From: Flavobacterium aerium | GTDB taxonomy: Bacteria; Bacteroidota; Bacteroidia; Flavobacteriales; Flavobacteriaceae | Length of the DNA: 64,000 bases | NCBI RefSeq assembly: GCF_030766725.1 | Contig: NZ_JARQWR010000009.1 | Coordinates: 62,001-126,000, forward strand | Direction of reading: 5' to 3' | Part shown: piece after piece, positions 62,336 through 64,000 of the stretch | Layout of the letters: the number at the start of each line of letters is the position of its first letter | How positions within the stretch are numbered: position 1 is the first letter of the stretch | Translations under genes and position numbers: made by a program | Notes under the pieces: model-generated | Seen by the model: the letters and a program-made list of their open reading frames with translations, nothing else | What the model was told of the DNA's origin: nothing | Databases searched by the model: none

Positions 62336-63757
62336 TTAAAATTGGAAATAAATAAATTTCTGTGTTTCACCCGCAGCATAGAATACCATAAAGATTACAG
62401 CAAAATAGATGGAATAACGTACAGTTTTACTCTTAATGGAAGAAAGGTCTAATAAGTGATCCTTATGGCGTTGTAGCCATTCGAAAAACAAAAAGATAAA
62501 CATGCACAAAATTAATGTTTTTGAAATAGCAGGTTTTGTAAATAATGATTCTGTAAACATAGTCTTGAAATACAACATAGCCTCAGAATAATTCTCGGCC
62601 CTAAAAAATACTCTGGCTATGGTTAGAATAATGAACGTGCTACCTATGGCAATCCAATCGTAAAGATTGTTTAATAAAGCAGAAGATGAGGAAGGAATAT
62701 TCTTCGTCCATTTTCTATAATAAATATATAGAATGTATAACAAAGCATGTATAAAACCATAGATTACAAAAGTAGCATCGGCGCCGTGCCATATTCCACT
62801 AATGACAAATACGATGGTGAGGTTTCGCATTTGAATAAAATTTCCTTTCTTACTACCGCCCAAAGGAAAATAAATATAATCCCGAAGCCAATTGGAAAAT
62901 GAAATGTGCCATCTTCTCCAGAAATCAGCAATGTTTTTGGCTAAATAAGGATAGTTGAAATTTTTGGTTAAATCAAATCCCAGAAGCTTAGCACAGCCAA
63001 TGGCAATGTGCGTGTATCCGCAGAAATCACCATAAATTTGGAAACTGAATAAAACAGCAGCAAAGAATAAAGTACTACCGGATTCGGTGGTGTAGTTCTG
63101 ATAGACCTGATCTACAATTTGTGCACAATTATCGGCAATAACCATTTTTTCAAAGAGCCCTAAAACGATCATTCTCATTCCATCTACAGCAGTATCATAA
63201 TTAAAAGTCCTTTTTGCAGCGATTTGCGGTAATAATTCTTCTGTTCTTTCAATTGGTCCAGCAACTAATTGCGGGAAGAAAGTAATGAAAAGGGAAAAAT
63301 TCATCAAATCGTGGGATGGAACGTTTTTTTGTCTATAAACATCGACAATGTAACTGATTCCTTGAAAGGTATAAAAACTAATCCCCACCGGTAATATAAT
63401 CTGTAAAGTATGGAGATTCATTACAGTTCCAAAAACTTTGAATAGGGAGACAAAGCTTTCAATAAAAAAATTAAAATATTTAAAGTAGCCGAGAAGTCCT
63501 AAGTTGACTAGAATACCCACCCATAAAATTAATTTTTTCCTGGAATGTGCTTTTGCGATGAATTGCGCGATGCTATAATTAAAGAGTGTGCTGAAAAGAA
63601 TGAGTAATAAGAATTTCCAATCCCAACAGGCATAAAAAAAGTAGCTGGCCACTAGTAATAGCATATTTTGAGTTCTCAAATTTTTATTGAAAACAAACCA
63701 GTAAAGTACAAATACTGTCGGAAAAAAAATAGCGAAATCGAGGGAATTGAAAAGCAT
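62336..63757 (-). CDS. MBOAT-family O-acyltransferase (AlgI-like)
   Basis: A 473-residue membrane protein with about ten helices. MBOAT hallmarks are FWRRWHISFSNWLRDYIYFP (near 270-290) and the catalytic histidine in GIWHGADATFV (near 325). AlgI-type proteins transfer acetyl groups across the membrane for polysaccharide O-acetylation. With the SGNH-like partner it should modify a cell-surface or capsule polysaccharide, which is not identified here. Confidence 0.93.
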   Translation of the reverse strand: MLFNSLDFAIFFPTVFVLYWFVFNKNLRTQNMLLLVASYFFYACWDWKFLLLILFSTLFNYSIAQFIAKAHSRKKLILWVGILVNLGLLGYFKYFNFFIESFVSLFKVFGTVMNLHTLQIILPVGISFYTFQGISYIVDVYRQKNVPSHDLMNFSLFITFFPQLVAGPIERTEELLPQIAAKRTFNYDTAVDGMRMIVLGLFEKMVIADNCAQIVDQVYQNYTTESGSTLFFAAVLFSFQIYGDFCGYTHIAIGCAKLLGFDLTKNFNYPYLAKNIADFWRRWHISFSNWLRDYIYFPLGGSKKGNFIQMRNLTIVFVISGIWHGADATFVIYGFIHALLYILYIYYRKWTKNIPSSSSALLNNLYDWIAIGSTFIILTIARVFFRAENYSEAMLYFKTMFTESLFTKPAISKTLILCMFIFLFFEWLQRHKDHLLDLSSIKSKTVRYSIYFAVIFMVFYAAGETQKFIYFQF

Positions 63758-63788
63758 TTTTTGGACGGTTAATTCTGTATTAAACGAT

Positions 63789-63829
63789 AAAAGCGGTATA
63801 AATAGTGTTTAAAAATTTATACCGCTTTT
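63789..63829 (-). terminator. Terminator after polA
   Basis: A perfect 15-base stem (63789-63803 with 63815-63829) around an 11-base loop, T-rich on the leftward side. It lies between the polA stop and the MBOAT start. Confidence 0.85.
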
Positions 63830-63888
63830 TTATTGAGGATAATCCAAATAGATCTATTCTATGTCAATGGATTTGGTTTTTATCTATT

Positions 63889-64000
63889 TTAATGCGCTTG
63901 TAACCAATCGTTACCTTTTCCTAATTCAACTTCTAATGGAACATCCAATAAGAAAGCATTTTCCATTTCATGTTTAATCATCGGTTGAATTTTTTCTAAT
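63889..64000 (-). CDS. polA: DNA polymerase I, C-terminal part only
   Basis: The last 36 codons of a minus-strand gene that runs out of the window. The translated end contains MIKHEMENAFLLDVPLEVE and closes with GNDWLQAH, which matches the C-terminus of PolA (E. coli ends in a similar W-x-x-A-H). The polymerase repairs gaps and replaces Okazaki RNA primers. Confidence 0.9.
   Translation of the reverse strand, partial: LEKIQPMIKHEMENAFLLDVPLEVELGKGNDWLQAH

Overview
This is an AT-rich chromosomal segment from a member of the Bacteroidota, class Flavobacteriia, family Flavobacteriaceae. The evidence is the mutY-ssb-gldE-gldD block (gliding motility genes), promoters of the Bacteroidota type (TTTG, about 19-20 bases, then TAnnTTTG) and a near absence of Shine-Dalgarno sequences. 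A subtype iii type VI secretion system (T6SSiii), restricted to this phylum, points the same way. I cannot name the species from sequence alone. No rRNA, tRNA, insertion sequence or CRISPR array was recognised.

Layout. Bases 1-10,005 are conserved housekeeping: a tiny basic ribosome-associated type protein, HU, MutY, SSB, GldE, GldD, a metal-binding-domain lipoprotein, an EamA exporter, a pair of M16 peptidase-like proteins, and ribosomal proteins bL21 and bL27. Bases 10,028-38,896 are one T6SSiii island. Its leftward arm (18,936 to 10,028) encodes an NlpC/P60 lipoprotein, TssG, TssN, TssK, TssO, TssH (ClpV), TssE and TssF. Its rightward arm starts with a PKD-repeat protein (TssP-like), the sheath proteins TssB and TssC, and three near-identical Hcp genes that share a conserved promoter and leader. 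A divergent fourth Hcp sits directly before a toxin-23-like protein. After two exported proteins come VgrG and a cargo region with three effector-type genes. Two of these share a new-looking N-terminal domain of about 160 residues, one ending in an L,D-transpeptidase-like domain and the other in a lipase-like domain. The third is a 1400-residue PAAR-like (DUF4280) protein ending in GH19-like and CHAP-like peptidoglycan hydrolase domains. Each is followed by a small membrane protein or lipoprotein that is a candidate immunity factor.

Bases 38,970-64,000 return to housekeeping and metabolism. They hold ahcY, a phosphopantetheinyl transferase, pnuC, a fusion of a decayed NadR-like segment with DUF4301, arfB, a TPP riboswitch before a TonB-dependent receptor, a Rieske-like lipoprotein without its histidines, greA, a HIT protein and an orphan histidine kinase. 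Then follow a flavin reductase, DUF3127 with an SSB-like C-terminal tip, aat, PAP2, tag, a queuosine-precursor transporter, tsf-rpsB and rpsI-rplM (all leftward after aat). The segment ends with two Tat-type ferritin-like proteins, a LacI regulator, a serine hydrolase, an MBOAT/SGNH O-acyltransferase pair and the C-terminus of polA.

How it works together. The T6SS genes encode a contractile sheath and tube (TssB, TssC, Hcp), a baseplate (TssE, TssF, TssG, TssK), the recycling ATPase TssH, a spike (VgrG plus the DUF4280 tip) and a Bacteroidota-type membrane complex (TssN, TssO, PKD protein). No obvious TssQ or TssR is present; the NlpC/P60 lipoprotein at the head of the baseplate operon may serve as the outer-membrane or peptidoglycan part. 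The cargo genes mainly target the cell envelope (peptidoglycan and lipids).
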